A stretch of 64,000 nucleotides of DNA, from contig CAYWLR010000002.1 of NCBI GenBank assembly GCA_964459465.1, positions 186,001 through 250,000 of the forward strand, in the 5' to 3' direction. Below the pieces are notes generated by a model, which saw only the letters and a program-made list of their open reading frames with translations, was not told the origin of the DNA and ran no database searches. This DNA is from CALAMC01 sp964459465 (GTDB lineage: Bacteria; Zixibacteria; MSB-5A5; GN15; PGXB01). Position 1 is the stretch's first letter; each line of letters opens with the position of its first letter. A program made the position numbers and the translations under genes. Shown piece after piece: positions 1-7,893 of the stretch.

Positions 1-1624
1 GGTATGAGCTGACTATAAACGGTTCGCACCCGGCGGCAGTTTCCTCGATGACATGCGGGAAACGATACAACAAATGCAATACCCGGTTTTCTTCCGGCTG
101 GGTCAAATAATTATAATCAATATCGGTCGTGATATCCCGGCCGTACTTTCTGACAAGCGAGCACAATCGCGCGTGAGTATATTGTAAATACGGTCCCGTT
201 TCGCCCTCGAAGTTAAGGACGGCGTCCCAGTCGAAGTTGACGTCGATATGTTTGCGCGTGGACAGGTCGGCAAAAATGACGGCCCCGGTGCCGATCATCC
301 GGGCGGTGCGATCGATGTCCTTGAGATCGGGATTTTTTTCCATGATGATTTTCCTGGCCAGTTCCGCCGCACGATGCAGGACGTCTTTAAGAATGACGAT
401 ATTCCCTTTACGCGTCGACATGGCCTGATCATTGAACCGTATCCAGCCGAATTGCACGTGTTCAAGGCGATGCGACAGGCGTTCATTTTCAGGTATATGC
501 TCGGCTTCTTCCAGTAATTCAACCACTTTAAATACCTGCTGGAAATGCACGCGCTGGGCGGCATTGACGACATAGAGGGCCCGGTCGAATTTAAACGTTT
601 CCCAGCGGTAAAATATTCCGGCCAAATCGCGCGTGGCGTAGAGGGTGGCCCCGTCGGCTTTGGTCAGAAGACAGGGTGGGAGGTTGTACTTATCGAGATT
701 GATGACCAGCGCGTCCTCGGAAATTTCGGTCAATCCGGCCGCTTTGAGACGCCCAATGGCCGCGTCCATTTTATCATTATAAAACGATTCCCCGGTGAAA
801 TAATCGAAAGTGATGCCGAGGATATCATAGGTTTTCTGAAATTCCTCAAGGGACAGATCGACGAATTCCTTCCAAAGTTCGGCCTCCTCCTGGCTGCCGC
901 TTTCGAGAGCTTTGAAGGCTTCGCGGGCGGCCTCGGTCAGACTCGGATCGGTTTCCTCTTCCTTATGGAAGCGTACATATAACTCGTTGAGGCGCTCAAT
1001 GGGGTCGTCCCCCAGTCCGCCCGCTCCCCATAAGCGGTAGGCCACGATCAGCTTCCCGAACTGGGTTCCCCAGTCGCCGAGGTGATTTATCCCGACCGGC
1101 CTGTAGCCAAGTTTCTCGAATACGCGGTACAGGCAGGCGCCGATGGCGGTCGAGCGCAGGTGACCAACTCCGAACGGTTTAGCGATATTGGGCGAGGAAT
1201 AATCAATGACGATGGTTTTCCCCAAGCCCGCATCCGATGAACCATACTCCTCCCCCGCATTCAGAACACTGTCAATAACCAGCCGGGCGAGAGCTTCAGG
1301 GGTAAATTTGGAATTATTGAAGCCGCCCTTGATGCTAAACTCCAGTTTATATTTATCCTTATCGCGCAGGACAATGGCCTGTTGAGCTTCGAGAAGCCTT
1401 TTATTTAAGTCGACCGGGTTTTGGCCCCATCGCCTGGCCGTTTCAAATAACGGAAAGGCGTAATCACCCATTGATGGGTCTTTTGGTTTTTCGGTTTTTT
1501 CATAGAGCCAGTTGTCGTCGAATTCCGGGTCATCGGGAAAGCTATCGAGTCTATCTTTGAATGTTTCCCGGAAGGCCTGCGCCGTCAACTTAGCCACCAG
1601 ATATTTCAATTCGTCTTTGGCCAT
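1..1624 (-). CDS. argS: Arginyl-tRNA synthetase, 3' end cut by window edge
   Basis: Charges tRNA-Arg with arginine in the cytoplasm. Reading the minus strand from the ATG at 1624 gives an uninterrupted class I synthetase reaching the window start. An N-terminal Arg-tRNA-synthetase domain is followed by the HIGH-equivalent SSPNIAKPFGVGHLRST, then the KMSKS-equivalent AMSTRKGNIV, and then the start of the helical DALR anticodon domain (ENRVLHLLYRF). About 540 residues are present; the family is usually 550-650, so only the last part of the anticodon domain is missing. The gene lies 5 bp downstream of the small gene at 1630-1938 and probably shares its transcript. Nothing unusual was seen in the motifs. 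Confidence 0.97.
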   Translation of the reverse strand, partial: MAKDELKYLVAKLTAQAFRETFKDRLDSFPDDPEFDDNWLYEKTEKPKDPSMGDYAFPLFETARRWGQNPVDLNKRLLEAQQAIVLRDKDKYKLEFSIKGGFNNSKFTPEALARLVIDSVLNAGEEYGSSDAGLGKTIVIDYSSPNIAKPFGVGHLRSTAIGACLYRVFEKLGYRPVGINHLGDWGTQFGKLIVAYRLWGAGGLGDDPIERLNELYVRFHKEEETDPSLTEAAREAFKALESGSQEEAELWKEFVDLSLEEFQKTYDILGITFDYFTGESFYNDKMDAAIGRLKAAGLTEISEDALVINLDKYNLPPCLLTKADGATLYATRDLAGIFYRWETFKFDRALYVVNAAQRVHFQQVFKVVELLEEAEHIPENERLSHRLEHVQFGWIRFNDQAMSTRKGNIVILKDVLHRAAELARKIIMEKNPDLKDIDRTARMIGTGAVIFADLSTRKHIDVNFDWDAVLNFEGETGPYLQYTHARLCSLVRKYGRDITTDIDYNYLTQPEENRVLHLLYRFPHVIEETAAGCEPFIVSSY

Positions 1625-1629
1625 TTATT

Positions 1630-1938
1630 TCACGTCTTTTCGCAAAATTCAATTTTGTCGCCATTCAACCTTATGTCGAATAGCATCTTATCATGCAGAT
1701 TTTTCTCGAGCTCAACTTCCAGGTCATACATCAGAAGCCCGACAGCCTTATCTGTTTCAAGGCCCGCTATCGCGCAATAACCACCGATATCGAAAACCAG
1801 ACTGCGTCCCGTTTCCGAAATTTCCGCGATAAATTCGGTAACGGCCCGGCCGTCGATATTCCGATCGGGAAAAGATTCTTTCAGCAGGTGATGAATTTCC
1901 CGGGAAATTTCCTCCCTGTTCAGTTTGAAATTCTTCAT
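1630..1938 (-). CDS. Small hypothetical protein between MFS transporter and argS
   Basis: A 102-residue soluble protein that I do not recognise. It has no signal peptide or membrane segment and is rich in Asp, Glu, Lys and Ile. The middle (FIAEISETGRSLVFDIGGYC) looks like a small alpha/beta fold. Its ATG overlaps the end of the upstream MFS gene by 4 bp (ATGA type) and it ends 5 bp before argS, which supports a real, translationally coupled gene. No function can be assigned from sequence or context. Confidence 0.75.
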   Translation of the reverse strand: MKNFKLNREEISREIHHLLKESFPDRNIDGRAVTEFIAEISETGRSLVFDIGGYCAIAGLETDKAVGLLMYDLEVELEKNLHDKMLFDIRLNGDKIEFCEKT

Positions 1939-3218
1939 GCTTCCTTCCCTGCAAAATCGACGGCAAAGCCCGAATCAGTTTTTCGCTCATAACGGCGGAA
2001 ATATAGATAATATAACACCGAGGATAATATGTAAAGTATAATAGTAATCATAAACGGCGGTGTATAGCCGTATTTTTCGATCAACCATCCGCCAACGGAA
2101 GCCGAAATCATCCACGAACCGGTCCAGGCCAGCATCAGAAGAGCGTTAACCAGTGCGTGTTCCGACTCGCTGACAACTTCCATACCAAAATTGGTCCCAA
2201 TGGGCTGGCCCAGATTCATCAGGGCGCCGCGGACCAGAAAGGCGAAAATGGCAACATTCAGATTCGTCGTATAGGCCAGAAGAAGCATGAACGGAATCGA
2301 CATAAGTTGCGTCCAGACGATGGTTCGGACCATGCCAAGTTTGCGCGCCAGAACCGGACCGGCCATGATGCCGATCAGCATGGTGCTGTTGGCCAGAAAA
2401 TAAAACAGCCCGATTTTATTGGGTGGCTGGCTGAACTGATCGCGGAAGTATATGTTTAAAAACGGAATAATCAGACCGGCTCCGATGCCGACTATAAAAT
2501 ACGGGAAACACAAGCGGAAATACAGGCCGGCTTGTCTTTTCAGCAGGGTCCGGGAGAAATCGGCGTTACGGTCCTCCCGTTTGGGCCCGGTCGCCTTGAT
2601 CATCAAGAAGGGAATCAACGATAAAAGGCCCAAAAATACCGATATCGCGAACGTCCAGCGATAAGCCGTTATCGTATTCCCCGAAACCTTTTCAAATTGC
2701 GGCACCAGCCAGCCGAAGATGAGCGATCCGACCATGCTGGCAATCAGCGCCACGCCGAAAGCGCTGGAAAAAATATAGGTGCGTTCCCGGGGAGTGGAAT
2801 TGCGCATGAAAAACGGCGCCGCCGCCACACGGTAAAAGGTGGCCGCCATCCCGGAAAATAGAACGAACAAAAACAGATACTCATTAACCGGGAGCCATGT
2901 CATTAAAATTACCGCCGCGCCATATAGAATAATGGTCACGATCAGAATCGGTTTGAGGCGAATCTTGCGCAAAAGGAAAGCCGCCGGAATGGTTGCGGCC
3001 GCCATCCCGACCGCCCCCCCGGAGAGCATGTTGCCAATAAAAGATTCGGCGGCGCCCTGTTCTCTCAAATATAGATTAAAGAGCAGTTGATAGGCGGCAA
3101 AAGTCAATCCCGCGAAAAATGAACCCCATAAAAACAAGCGGCTGTTCCGGGAGAATAATTTCAAGTGTTGCCAATAATCGGTGGCTTGTCGGTTCACTTT
3201 CTCCACAATGACATTCAT
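1935..3218 (-). CDS. Major facilitator superfamily transporter
   Basis: A 427-residue inner-membrane secondary transporter with about 12 hydrophobic segments. These include LFLWGSFFAGLTFAAYQLLF near residue 30 and the internal FLVRGALMNLGQPIGTNFG. Size and helix spacing fit the MFS, with a basic loop (LLRKIRLKP) after the third helix of the first half, as in the MFS loop-2 motif. The substrate cannot be read from sequence; it most resembles drug/sugar-type MFS proteins. It is 27 bp downstream of the dapF-like gene and overlaps the next small gene by 4 bp, so it probably belongs to a dapF-like/MFS/small gene/argS transcript. Confidence 0.85.
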   Translation of the reverse strand: MNVIVEKVNRQATDYWQHLKLFSRNSRLFLWGSFFAGLTFAAYQLLFNLYLREQGAAESFIGNMLSGGAVGMAAATIPAAFLLRKIRLKPILIVTIILYGAAVILMTWLPVNEYLFLFVLFSGMAATFYRVAAAPFFMRNSTPRERTYIFSSAFGVALIASMVGSLIFGWLVPQFEKVSGNTITAYRWTFAISVFLGLLSLIPFLMIKATGPKREDRNADFSRTLLKRQAGLYFRLCFPYFIVGIGAGLIIPFLNIYFRDQFSQPPNKIGLFYFLANSTMLIGIMAGPVLARKLGMVRTIVWTQLMSIPFMLLLAYTTNLNVAIFAFLVRGALMNLGQPIGTNFGMEVVSESEHALVNALLMLAWTGSWMISASVGGWLIEKYGYTPPFMITIILYILSSVLYYLYFRRYERKTDSGFAVDFAGKEA

Positions 3219-3245
3219 GGGATTACAACCTTTTCGGGAGAAAAA

Positions 3246-4097
3246 TTATTTCCCGTCAAAGTGATAAACACCCTCAAATACATACTGGGCCGGGCCGGTC
3301 AGGTATATATGGTCATCGCTCTCATTCCAGTGAATAAACAGGGAACCTGACGGGAAGATAATCTCGACCTTGCGTTTGAGTATGCCGCTCAGGACCCCGG
3401 CCACAGCCGCGGCCGCGGCACCGGTTCCCGATGAACCGGTGGCACCCGCCCCACGTTCCCAGTCATTGACGATGGCTTTGCCGGTGTCGAGGACTTTGAC
3501 GAACTCCACGTTGGTGCGGTTAGGGAAATCGGGGTGGTTTTCAACGTGCTCGCCGAGAGTCATCCAGTTGAATTCGAAATCATCAACGAATATGACGCAG
3601 TGGGGGTTGCCGACCGCCAGAGCCGTCACCGGGATGAATTGCCCGAGGACCTTTATGGGCTGATTGATATGATACTTGAATTTTGACTTCATCGGTATTT
3701 TGGCCGTATCAAAACAGGGTTTTCCGATATTAACTCTGATTTCGGATTTACCCCGGGCATGACGGATAATTATCGCCTTGGATATACCCTCGGTATTTTC
3801 AATGAGGATAGTTTTACTGTGTTTGATATTTTCACGCAGATAAGCGGCGACACATCGCAATCCGTTGCCGGACTTTTCCGCCCAGCTTCCGTCGGAATTG
3901 AACAAATCCATAGTGCAATCGGCTTTGCGGCTTCCGGTCAGCACCAGTATACCGTCGGCGCCGACGCCGAAATGCCGGTCGCAAATAGCCGCCGCCAGTT
4001 TGTTATAATCGATGCCGCCGGTGTTTTTTCCGATCAGGTCGATGATTAAAAAATCATTGCCTAATCCATGGTATTTGCAAAATTTTAATTTTTTCAT
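3246..4097 (-). CDS. DapF-family protein with both catalytic cysteines replaced by serine
   Basis: The overall fold and landmarks are those of diaminopimelate epimerase, which interconverts LL- and meso-diaminopimelate for lysine and peptidoglycan synthesis. At 283 residues it has the N-terminal FCKYHGLGNDF, FNSDGSWAEKSGNGLRC around residues 66-81, VGNPHCVIFVDD near 162-173, and NDWERGAGATGSSGTG at 211-226. In true DapF the two acid/base residues are cysteines in CGNG and CGTG; here they are Ser76 (codon TCC) and Ser223 (codon TCG). The Asn and Glu-Arg substrate-binding positions are largely kept, though the usual Glu after GxG is Ala219. The protein is therefore probably not a normal PLP-independent epimerase; it may be a relative with another activity. 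The gene starts at an ATG after a terminator at 4136-4171, so it may have its own promoter. Confidence 0.85.
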   Translation of the reverse strand: MKKLKFCKYHGLGNDFLIIDLIGKNTGGIDYNKLAAAICDRHFGVGADGILVLTGSRKADCTMDLFNSDGSWAEKSGNGLRCVAAYLRENIKHSKTILIENTEGISKAIIIRHARGKSEIRVNIGKPCFDTAKIPMKSKFKYHINQPIKVLGQFIPVTALAVGNPHCVIFVDDFEFNWMTLGEHVENHPDFPNRTNVEFVKVLDTGKAIVNDWERGAGATGSSGTGAAAAAVAGVLSGILKRKVEIIFPSGSLFIHWNESDDHIYLTGPAQYVFEGVYHFDGK

Positions 4098-4135
4098 GAA
4101 GGATAAAATATGAATTAAAGACGGCTTGTAAAGAC

Positions 4136-4171
4136 AATAAAAATCCCGGCGGCGGCATTGTCCGCCGGGAT
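4136..4171 (-). terminator. Rho-independent terminator after the aminotransferase gene
   Basis: On the minus strand a 10-bp GC-rich stem (ATCCCGGCGG pairing with CCGCCGGGAT, 4143-4152 with 4162-4171) is followed by TTTTTATT. It begins 12 bp past the aminotransferase stop codon and separates that gene from the dapF-like gene. Confidence 0.88.
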
Positions 4172-4183
4172 ATTATCAGACTA

Positions 4184-5410
4184 TTATCGGGGCAGGTTTT
4201 TGATAAAAACTTTGCCCATTCTCTGAATGGCAATGGTCAGTGTTTCCAGCGTGGCATTCGAGAAGTTCAGCCGGAAAGTCCGGTCACCTTTGCCGTCGGC
4301 AAAAAACGGATGACCGTAAACATAGGTGACCTTTTCATGAACCACTTCTTCGAACAGCTTGGAGGCCGACATGCCTTCGGGAAGTTCACACCATAAAAAG
4401 AGACCGCCCTCGGGACGGGTAAATGAAACCTCTTCGGGGAAGCTGTTTTCGATTTCTTCGATCATGCGGTTGCGTTTTTCGCCGTAGTTTTTAATCAAAC
4501 GCCTGATATGGCCGGGGAGCTTGCCCGATTCGAGATATTTGTGTAAGACGAACTGCACGAATGACCCGCTGTGAAGGTCGGTTCCCTGTTTGACCTTCTC
4601 AAACATCTTGATGATTTTTTCCGAGCAGTTCATCCAGCCGATGCGCAAGCCCGGGGCGACAATTTTGGAAAAAGTCCCCAGCGAAATGACGGCGTCGCCG
4701 CCGATAGCTTTCAATGTCGGGACCGGTTTGCCCGCGAAACGAATTTCACCGTAGGGATTATCATCGATCAAGGGAATGTTATGCTTGAGAGCAATATCGA
4801 CCAGCGCATGGCGACGTTCCTCGGACATGGTGATACCGGTTGGATTTTGGAAAGTGGGAACGCTGTAAATGAATTTCGGTTTGTATTTCAGGACCGCTTT
4901 TTCGACCTGATCGATCATCATCCCGTCGTGATCCATATCTACCTGGGTATAACGGCAATTATAGTAATTAAAGGCCTGAAGGGCTCCCACATAGGTGGGG
5001 CGTTCAACCATGACGTAGTCGCCCGGCTCAAGAAAAGCACGGCCGAGAATATCCAGACCCTGCTGGGAACCGGTAGTGATGATAATGTTCTCGGGTTTGG
5101 TGGGTATGCCCAGTTCGGTTTCGCGTTTGGCCAAAGATTCTCGCATCTGCGGGACACCCATGGAAAAGGTGTATTGCAGTCCGGTGGATTTGAATTCGTC
5201 GAGGGCCTCAATCGCGGCCTGTTTCATGTCTTCGACCGGAAACATCTCCGGAGCCGGATAACCGCCGGCCAAAGAAATCATACCGGGCTGTGATGAGTAT
5301 TTTAGAATCTCCCGAATGATCGACGTGCTCATGGTAACGATTTTGTCTGCAAAAAGCCACTTTTCCGGGGCCGCGATCATTTCTTCCTCCAGGATTGTAT
5401 TTTTATTCAT
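4184..5410 (-). CDS. PLP-dependent class I aminotransferase (LysN / 2-aminoadipate aminotransferase type)
   Basis: A 408-residue fold-type I aminotransferase that moves amino groups between an amino acid and a 2-oxo acid using pyridoxal phosphate. Visible landmarks are MISLAGGYPAPEMFP near residue 44, TTGSQQGLDILGRAF (cofactor phosphate loop), SVPTFQNPTG (substrate carboxylate and PLP Asn), DDNPYGEIRF (PLP Asp/Tyr) and GTFSKIVAPGLRIGW with the Schiff-base lysine. The pattern is closest to the LysN/ArAT/YdcR-like branch, whose members act on 2-aminoadipate, aromatic or branched-chain amino acids; the exact substrate is undecided. It is not a convincing LL-DAP aminotransferase even though a dapF homologue follows. 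It has its own promoter upstream and a terminator downstream, so it is monocistronic. Confidence 0.9.
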   Translation of the reverse strand: MNKNTILEEEMIAAPEKWLFADKIVTMSTSIIREILKYSSQPGMISLAGGYPAPEMFPVEDMKQAAIEALDEFKSTGLQYTFSMGVPQMRESLAKRETELGIPTKPENIIITTGSQQGLDILGRAFLEPGDYVMVERPTYVGALQAFNYYNCRYTQVDMDHDGMMIDQVEKAVLKYKPKFIYSVPTFQNPTGITMSEERRHALVDIALKHNIPLIDDNPYGEIRFAGKPVPTLKAIGGDAVISLGTFSKIVAPGLRIGWMNCSEKIIKMFEKVKQGTDLHSGSFVQFVLHKYLESGKLPGHIRRLIKNYGEKRNRMIEEIENSFPEEVSFTRPEGGLFLWCELPEGMSASKLFEEVVHEKVTYVYGHPFFADGKGDRTFRLNFSNATLETLTIAIQRMGKVFIKNLPR

Positions 5411-5446
5411 GAAAAAAACCCTTATATTTTGAATTCGTTCGATAGA

Positions 5447-5474
5447 ATTATAATAAAAAGGACAGAAAAGTCAA
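5447..5474 (-). promoter_or_regulatory. Sigma-70-type promoter for the aminotransferase gene
   Basis: On the minus strand TTGACT (5469-5474) and TATAAT (5447-5452) are separated by 16 bp, 36 bp upstream of the ATG at 5410. The match to consensus is 5/6 and 6/6. The expected start of transcription is near 5440. Confidence 0.7.
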
Positions 5475-5485
5475 CATAAAGAGGG

Positions 5486-6685
5486 CTATAGCCGGGTTCC
5501 GCCCAGCTTGACTATGGAATCTCCATAGCGGTCGCGAAGTTTATCGACGGCCTCGTTGACATCGTGTTGCTTGTCAAGCCGTGTATTACCCAGCAAATCG
5601 AGTTGGTTCGGGTGGATACGTTTTTCCAGATGCGACATTTTCACTCCCAGAAGACGGACCGGCCTTTTGTAACCGAATTCTCTCGGTATCAATTTGCGGG
5701 CGGTTTCATAGATGATCTTGCCCTGATCGGTCGGCTTTTTTAAAGATTTATCGCGAGTGATGGTCTCAAAGCTGGAATCGCGGACTTTAATTGTTACTGT
5801 ACGACCGACATAACCATATTTGCGCATCCGATGCGCCACCCGGTCCGACAGCCACAGCACGGTCGAATATATTTTGTCGATATCGGTCAGGTCATAAGCC
5901 AGAGTTGTTTCATGTGACATCGATTTATCATCGGGCATGGTGTATTCATCGTGCACCTGACCGGTATCCATACCCCGTGCGACTACCGACAGCCAGGTTC
6001 CGTTTTTGCCGAAATACGCTTCAAGTTCCTTGTCTTTTTTGGCGGCCAGCTCGCCAATGGTGAAAATTCCGATTTTATTCAGGGAATTTTTGGTACTCTC
6101 CCCCACGCCCCAGAGGCGATCGACCGGACGATTATAGAATAACCTTTTGAAATCCTCGCGGTCGAGGATGGTCAGACCGTCGGGTTTATTCTCACCGGAG
6201 CCCATTTTGGCCAGAAGTTTGGTCGGGGCGATTCCGACCGAACAGGTCAGACCCATCCGGTCTTTGATATCCCGTTTCATCTGCATCACCAGATTTTCGG
6301 CCGTTCCGAACATGCGATGGCATCCCGTGATGTCCAGAAAGGCTTCATCGACCGAGAACGGTTCGACGACCGGCGAGTATTTCTCGAATATGGTCTGGAG
6401 TATTGTGGAGGCATAGATATAAGCCTTGAGCGACCCGGAGATAATTATCGCCTGGGGGCAGAGCCGTCTGGCCTGCGCCATCGGCATTCCCGAATGGACG
6501 CCAAATTTGCGGGCTTCATAGGAGCATGTCGAGACCACCGAGCGAAAGCGCGGGTCGCCGCCGACGATAACCGGCTTGCCTTTCAAAGCGGGGACATTGC
6601 GCTCTTCCAATGCCGCGAAAAAGGCGTCCATGTCGACGTGCATGATAACGCGGTCCCAATTTCGGGTTTTATCTATTCCACCCAT
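5486..6685 (-). CDS. dinB: Y-family DNA polymerase IV
   Basis: Error-prone lesion-bypass polymerase. The 399-residue protein carries the full family set: VIMHVDMDAFFAALEERN with the first metal-binding Asp, the palm motif PFSVDEAFLDITG (Asp-Glu pair), CSVGIAPTKLLAKMGSG, the helix-hairpin-helix GVGESTKNSLNKIGI, and a C-terminal little-finger domain. It ends without an obvious beta-clamp motif beyond NQLDLLGN (a QLxLF-like motif), which is plausible for clamp binding. The start at 6685 overlaps the upstream small gene by 13 bp, so the two are probably translated together. lexA lies about 1.2 kb upstream on the same strand, but no LexA-type operator was found directly before this pair. Confidence 0.97.
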   Translation of the reverse strand: MGGIDKTRNWDRVIMHVDMDAFFAALEERNVPALKGKPVIVGGDPRFRSVVSTCSYEARKFGVHSGMPMAQARRLCPQAIIISGSLKAYIYASTILQTIFEKYSPVVEPFSVDEAFLDITGCHRMFGTAENLVMQMKRDIKDRMGLTCSVGIAPTKLLAKMGSGENKPDGLTILDREDFKRLFYNRPVDRLWGVGESTKNSLNKIGIFTIGELAAKKDKELEAYFGKNGTWLSVVARGMDTGQVHDEYTMPDDKSMSHETTLAYDLTDIDKIYSTVLWLSDRVAHRMRKYGYVGRTVTIKVRDSSFETITRDKSLKKPTDQGKIIYETARKLIPREFGYKRPVRLLGVKMSHLEKRIHPNQLDLLGNTRLDKQHDVNEAVDKLRDRYGDSIVKLGGTRL

Positions 6686-6921
6686 ATTTTGCTGATAATC
6701 CAGCAGGTCTGACGTTCATCGAACGTGAGCTGGAAAAAATTCGAGGAGTTGTCCACCACCGCGTAATGGTGGACTTTGTACGCCCCGATGTCGGTTTTCC
6801 AGTCGCCGGTGATTTCGCTGATTTTATAGGTCCGGCCGTTCCAGCGAAAGCGCACCGGTTTCATTTTGTGGTTCTCGAACAGCGCGATCACCTCGACCGG
6901 CTCATCCATATCCTGATACAT
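6673..6921 (-). CDS. Small hypothetical protein coupled to dinB
   Basis: Starting at the ATG at 6921 this encodes about 82 residues, beginning MYQDMDEPVEV. The reading frame is open further upstream to 6996, but that part translates a palindromic repeat (6953-6985), so a start after the repeat is preferred; the next ATG is at 6909. The segment RFRWNGRTYKISEITGDW followed by a Tyr/His-rich strand resembles the small DUF6504-like domains found beside Y-family polymerases in other bacteria. That assignment is from memory and uncertain. The 13-bp overlap with dinB suggests a role with the polymerase. No catalytic residues can be named. Confidence 0.6.
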   Translation of the reverse strand: MYQDMDEPVEVIALFENHKMKPVRFRWNGRTYKISEITGDWKTDIGAYKVHHYAVVDNSSNFFQLTFDERQTCWIISKIWVE

Positions 6922-6952
6922 GTCACCAAACGCCCTCACCCCTCTAAGAATC

Positions 6953-6985
6953 AAGATGGCAGAACTGCCAAGGGGTTCTGCCCTA
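6953..6985. repeat. Palindromic repeat, GGCAGAAC family, copy A
   Basis: GGCAGAAC and GGTTCTGCC form an inverted pair separated by 8 bases. Related copies are at 8817-8835 (one arm) and 9258-9318 (longer loop). It sits just upstream of the dinB partner gene. Confidence 0.7.
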
Positions 6986-7002
6986 CGAATTTCCAATATA
7001 AC

Positions 7003-7110
7003 CCATAACCCGACGGGTCTTCAACGCTTATAACCTACTGGCTGTTGTGCCCGGGTGGGTACTCAATCCTCGCCGTTTCCCGGGCGTTGTGCCCGCCGGG
7101 TCTTCGCCGC
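7003..7110. repeat. REP-like repeat cluster downstream of and inside the RAYT 3' end
   Basis: Several imperfect copies of a unit around CCCGCCGGGTCTTC are packed here: CCCGACGGGTCTTCAACG near 7011, GTTGTGCCCGGGTGGGTA near 7042 and GTTGTGCCCGCCGGGTCTTC near 7084. A related piece (CCCGCCGGAACTTCAAACC) lies on the other side of the transposase gene near 7740. The last 25 or so codons of the transposase frame run through this cluster. Confidence 0.6.
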
Positions 7111-7594
7111 TTTCAAGCAAATAATCCTTCGCCGACGAAAAGGCATAATCTTCCACTTTATCTACAATCCCGGCTTTGACGGGATTATTATGCATATAAT
7201 TCAATTTCACCCAAAACATTTTATCCGAAGAAACAGTAACTTCGTCGAATCCACGTTCCCAGAATTGAAAGGCGTTATTTTGACGGAACAAATTCATATC
7301 AATCGGGAGCTTGTCACTTAGATGAGTTTGAATCAAATAGGTAAAATATTTTTTAACATCCCTTATGAGGTCGGAGATATTTTTTTGTGATTCCATTTCA
7401 ATCAGTAAATGAACATGATCCGGCATGACAACATAACCGTGCAATTTGCATTTATTACCGTCGCAATAATGCCTCAAGTTTGAAAGAAATTCTTCCGCAC
7501 AAAACTTGCATCTAAAAACGGGGATATGTTTATAGACCCCAAATGTGACGAAATGGACTTTGCAATCCGAGCTTATTCTGATTCTCTTCGGCAT
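7028..7594 (-). CDS. REP-associated tyrosine transposase (RAYT, Y1/HUH family)
   Basis: A single-domain HUH endonuclease of the IS200/REP-associated type, which nicks single-stranded palindromes and mobilises REP elements. The 188-residue frame shows HGYVVMPDHVHLLIEM (the HUH His pair is HVH), a helix with the candidate nucleophile Tyr in DVKKYFTYL, FQFWERGFDEVTV, and the family-typical YMHNNPVKAGIV followed by YAFSSAKDY. The domain proper ends near residue 160; the remaining tail (EDPAGTTPGKRRG...) is translated repeat DNA. The start at 7594 has no clear ribosome binding site and lies against palindrome copy 1. Palindromes flank the gene on both sides, as expected for a RAYT locus. It looks intact. 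Confidence 0.9.
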   Translation of the reverse strand: MPKRIRISSDCKVHFVTFGVYKHIPVFRCKFCAEEFLSNLRHYCDGNKCKLHGYVVMPDHVHLLIEMESQKNISDLIRDVKKYFTYLIQTHLSDKLPIDMNLFRQNNAFQFWERGFDEVTVSSDKMFWVKLNYMHNNPVKAGIVDKVEDYAFSSAKDYLLESGEDPAGTTPGKRRGLSTHPGTTASRL

Positions 7595-7595
7595 A

Positions 7596-7637
7596 TTTTT
7601 TTGGCGGCGGGTCTGAGGACCCGCCGATCACAACGCT
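7596..7637. repeat. REP-like palindrome copy 1, upstream of the RAYT gene
   Basis: GGCGGGTC-TGAG-GACCCGCC (7606-7625) is a perfect 8-bp stem with a 4-base loop, set in a longer unit that begins with a T-run and GGCG and ends GATCACAACGCT. The same unit recurs at 7776-7816. Confidence 0.85.
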
Positions 7638-7775
7638 GGGGGTTCATTTTAAAACAAGCCAACTTTCAAAATTACCAATGCGTCCCTGATAATACTTGCA
7701 GGGCATAATGCTTAACCTAACTGGTACCATGTGTTATAACCCGCCGGAACTTCAAACCTCGTCGTGTCACCTGTG

Positions 7776-7816
7776 TTTTTGGCGGCGGGTCTGAGGACCC
7801 CGCCGATCACAACGCT
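7776..7816. repeat. REP-like palindrome copy 2, downstream of lexA
   Basis: This is a direct repeat of the unit at 7596-7637, differing by one extra C in the right arm (GACCCCGCC). Together the two copies bracket about 140 bp with no gene. The end of the 28-codon frame after lexA lies inside this copy. Confidence 0.85.
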
Positions 7817-7893
7817 AATAACAATCTCGCCAGCGGTTCGAAGCTGATCGGGAGCAAAAGAATAATCAGCACATATCGCCACACCCGTTTCAT
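7807..7893 (-). CDS. 28-residue hydrophobic peptide overlapping the lexA stop codon
   Basis: The lexA stop TGA (7893-7895) overlaps an ATG (7891-7893) as TGATG, and GGAGG lies 5 bp before that ATG. The frame reads MKRVWRYVLIILLLPISF and ten more residues, one likely membrane helix with a basic N-terminus. Its stop codon lies inside REP-like copy 2, so the gene may have been cut short by the repeat. It could be the stub of a longer membrane protein cotranscribed with lexA, or a real SOS-controlled small membrane peptide. The sequence shows the coupling signals but not the function. Confidence 0.4.
   Translation of the reverse strand: MKRVWRYVLIILLLPISFEPLARLLLAL

Noticed and set aside
545..982. 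145-codon plus-strand frame
   Set aside because: Lies fully inside argS on the other strand; no ribosome binding site and no family resemblance.
4571..5293. 240-codon plus-strand frame
   Set aside because: Antisense shadow of the aminotransferase gene, whose motifs and promoter are clear.
4184..5410. LL-diaminopimelate aminotransferase (DapL) for the gene next to the dapF homologue
   Set aside because: The motif pattern fits the LysN/YdcR-like branch better, and a terminator separates the two genes.
7003..7816. CRISPR array at the repeated palindromes
   Set aside because: Units are few, irregularly spaced and surround a RAYT gene; there are no uniform spacers or cas genes.
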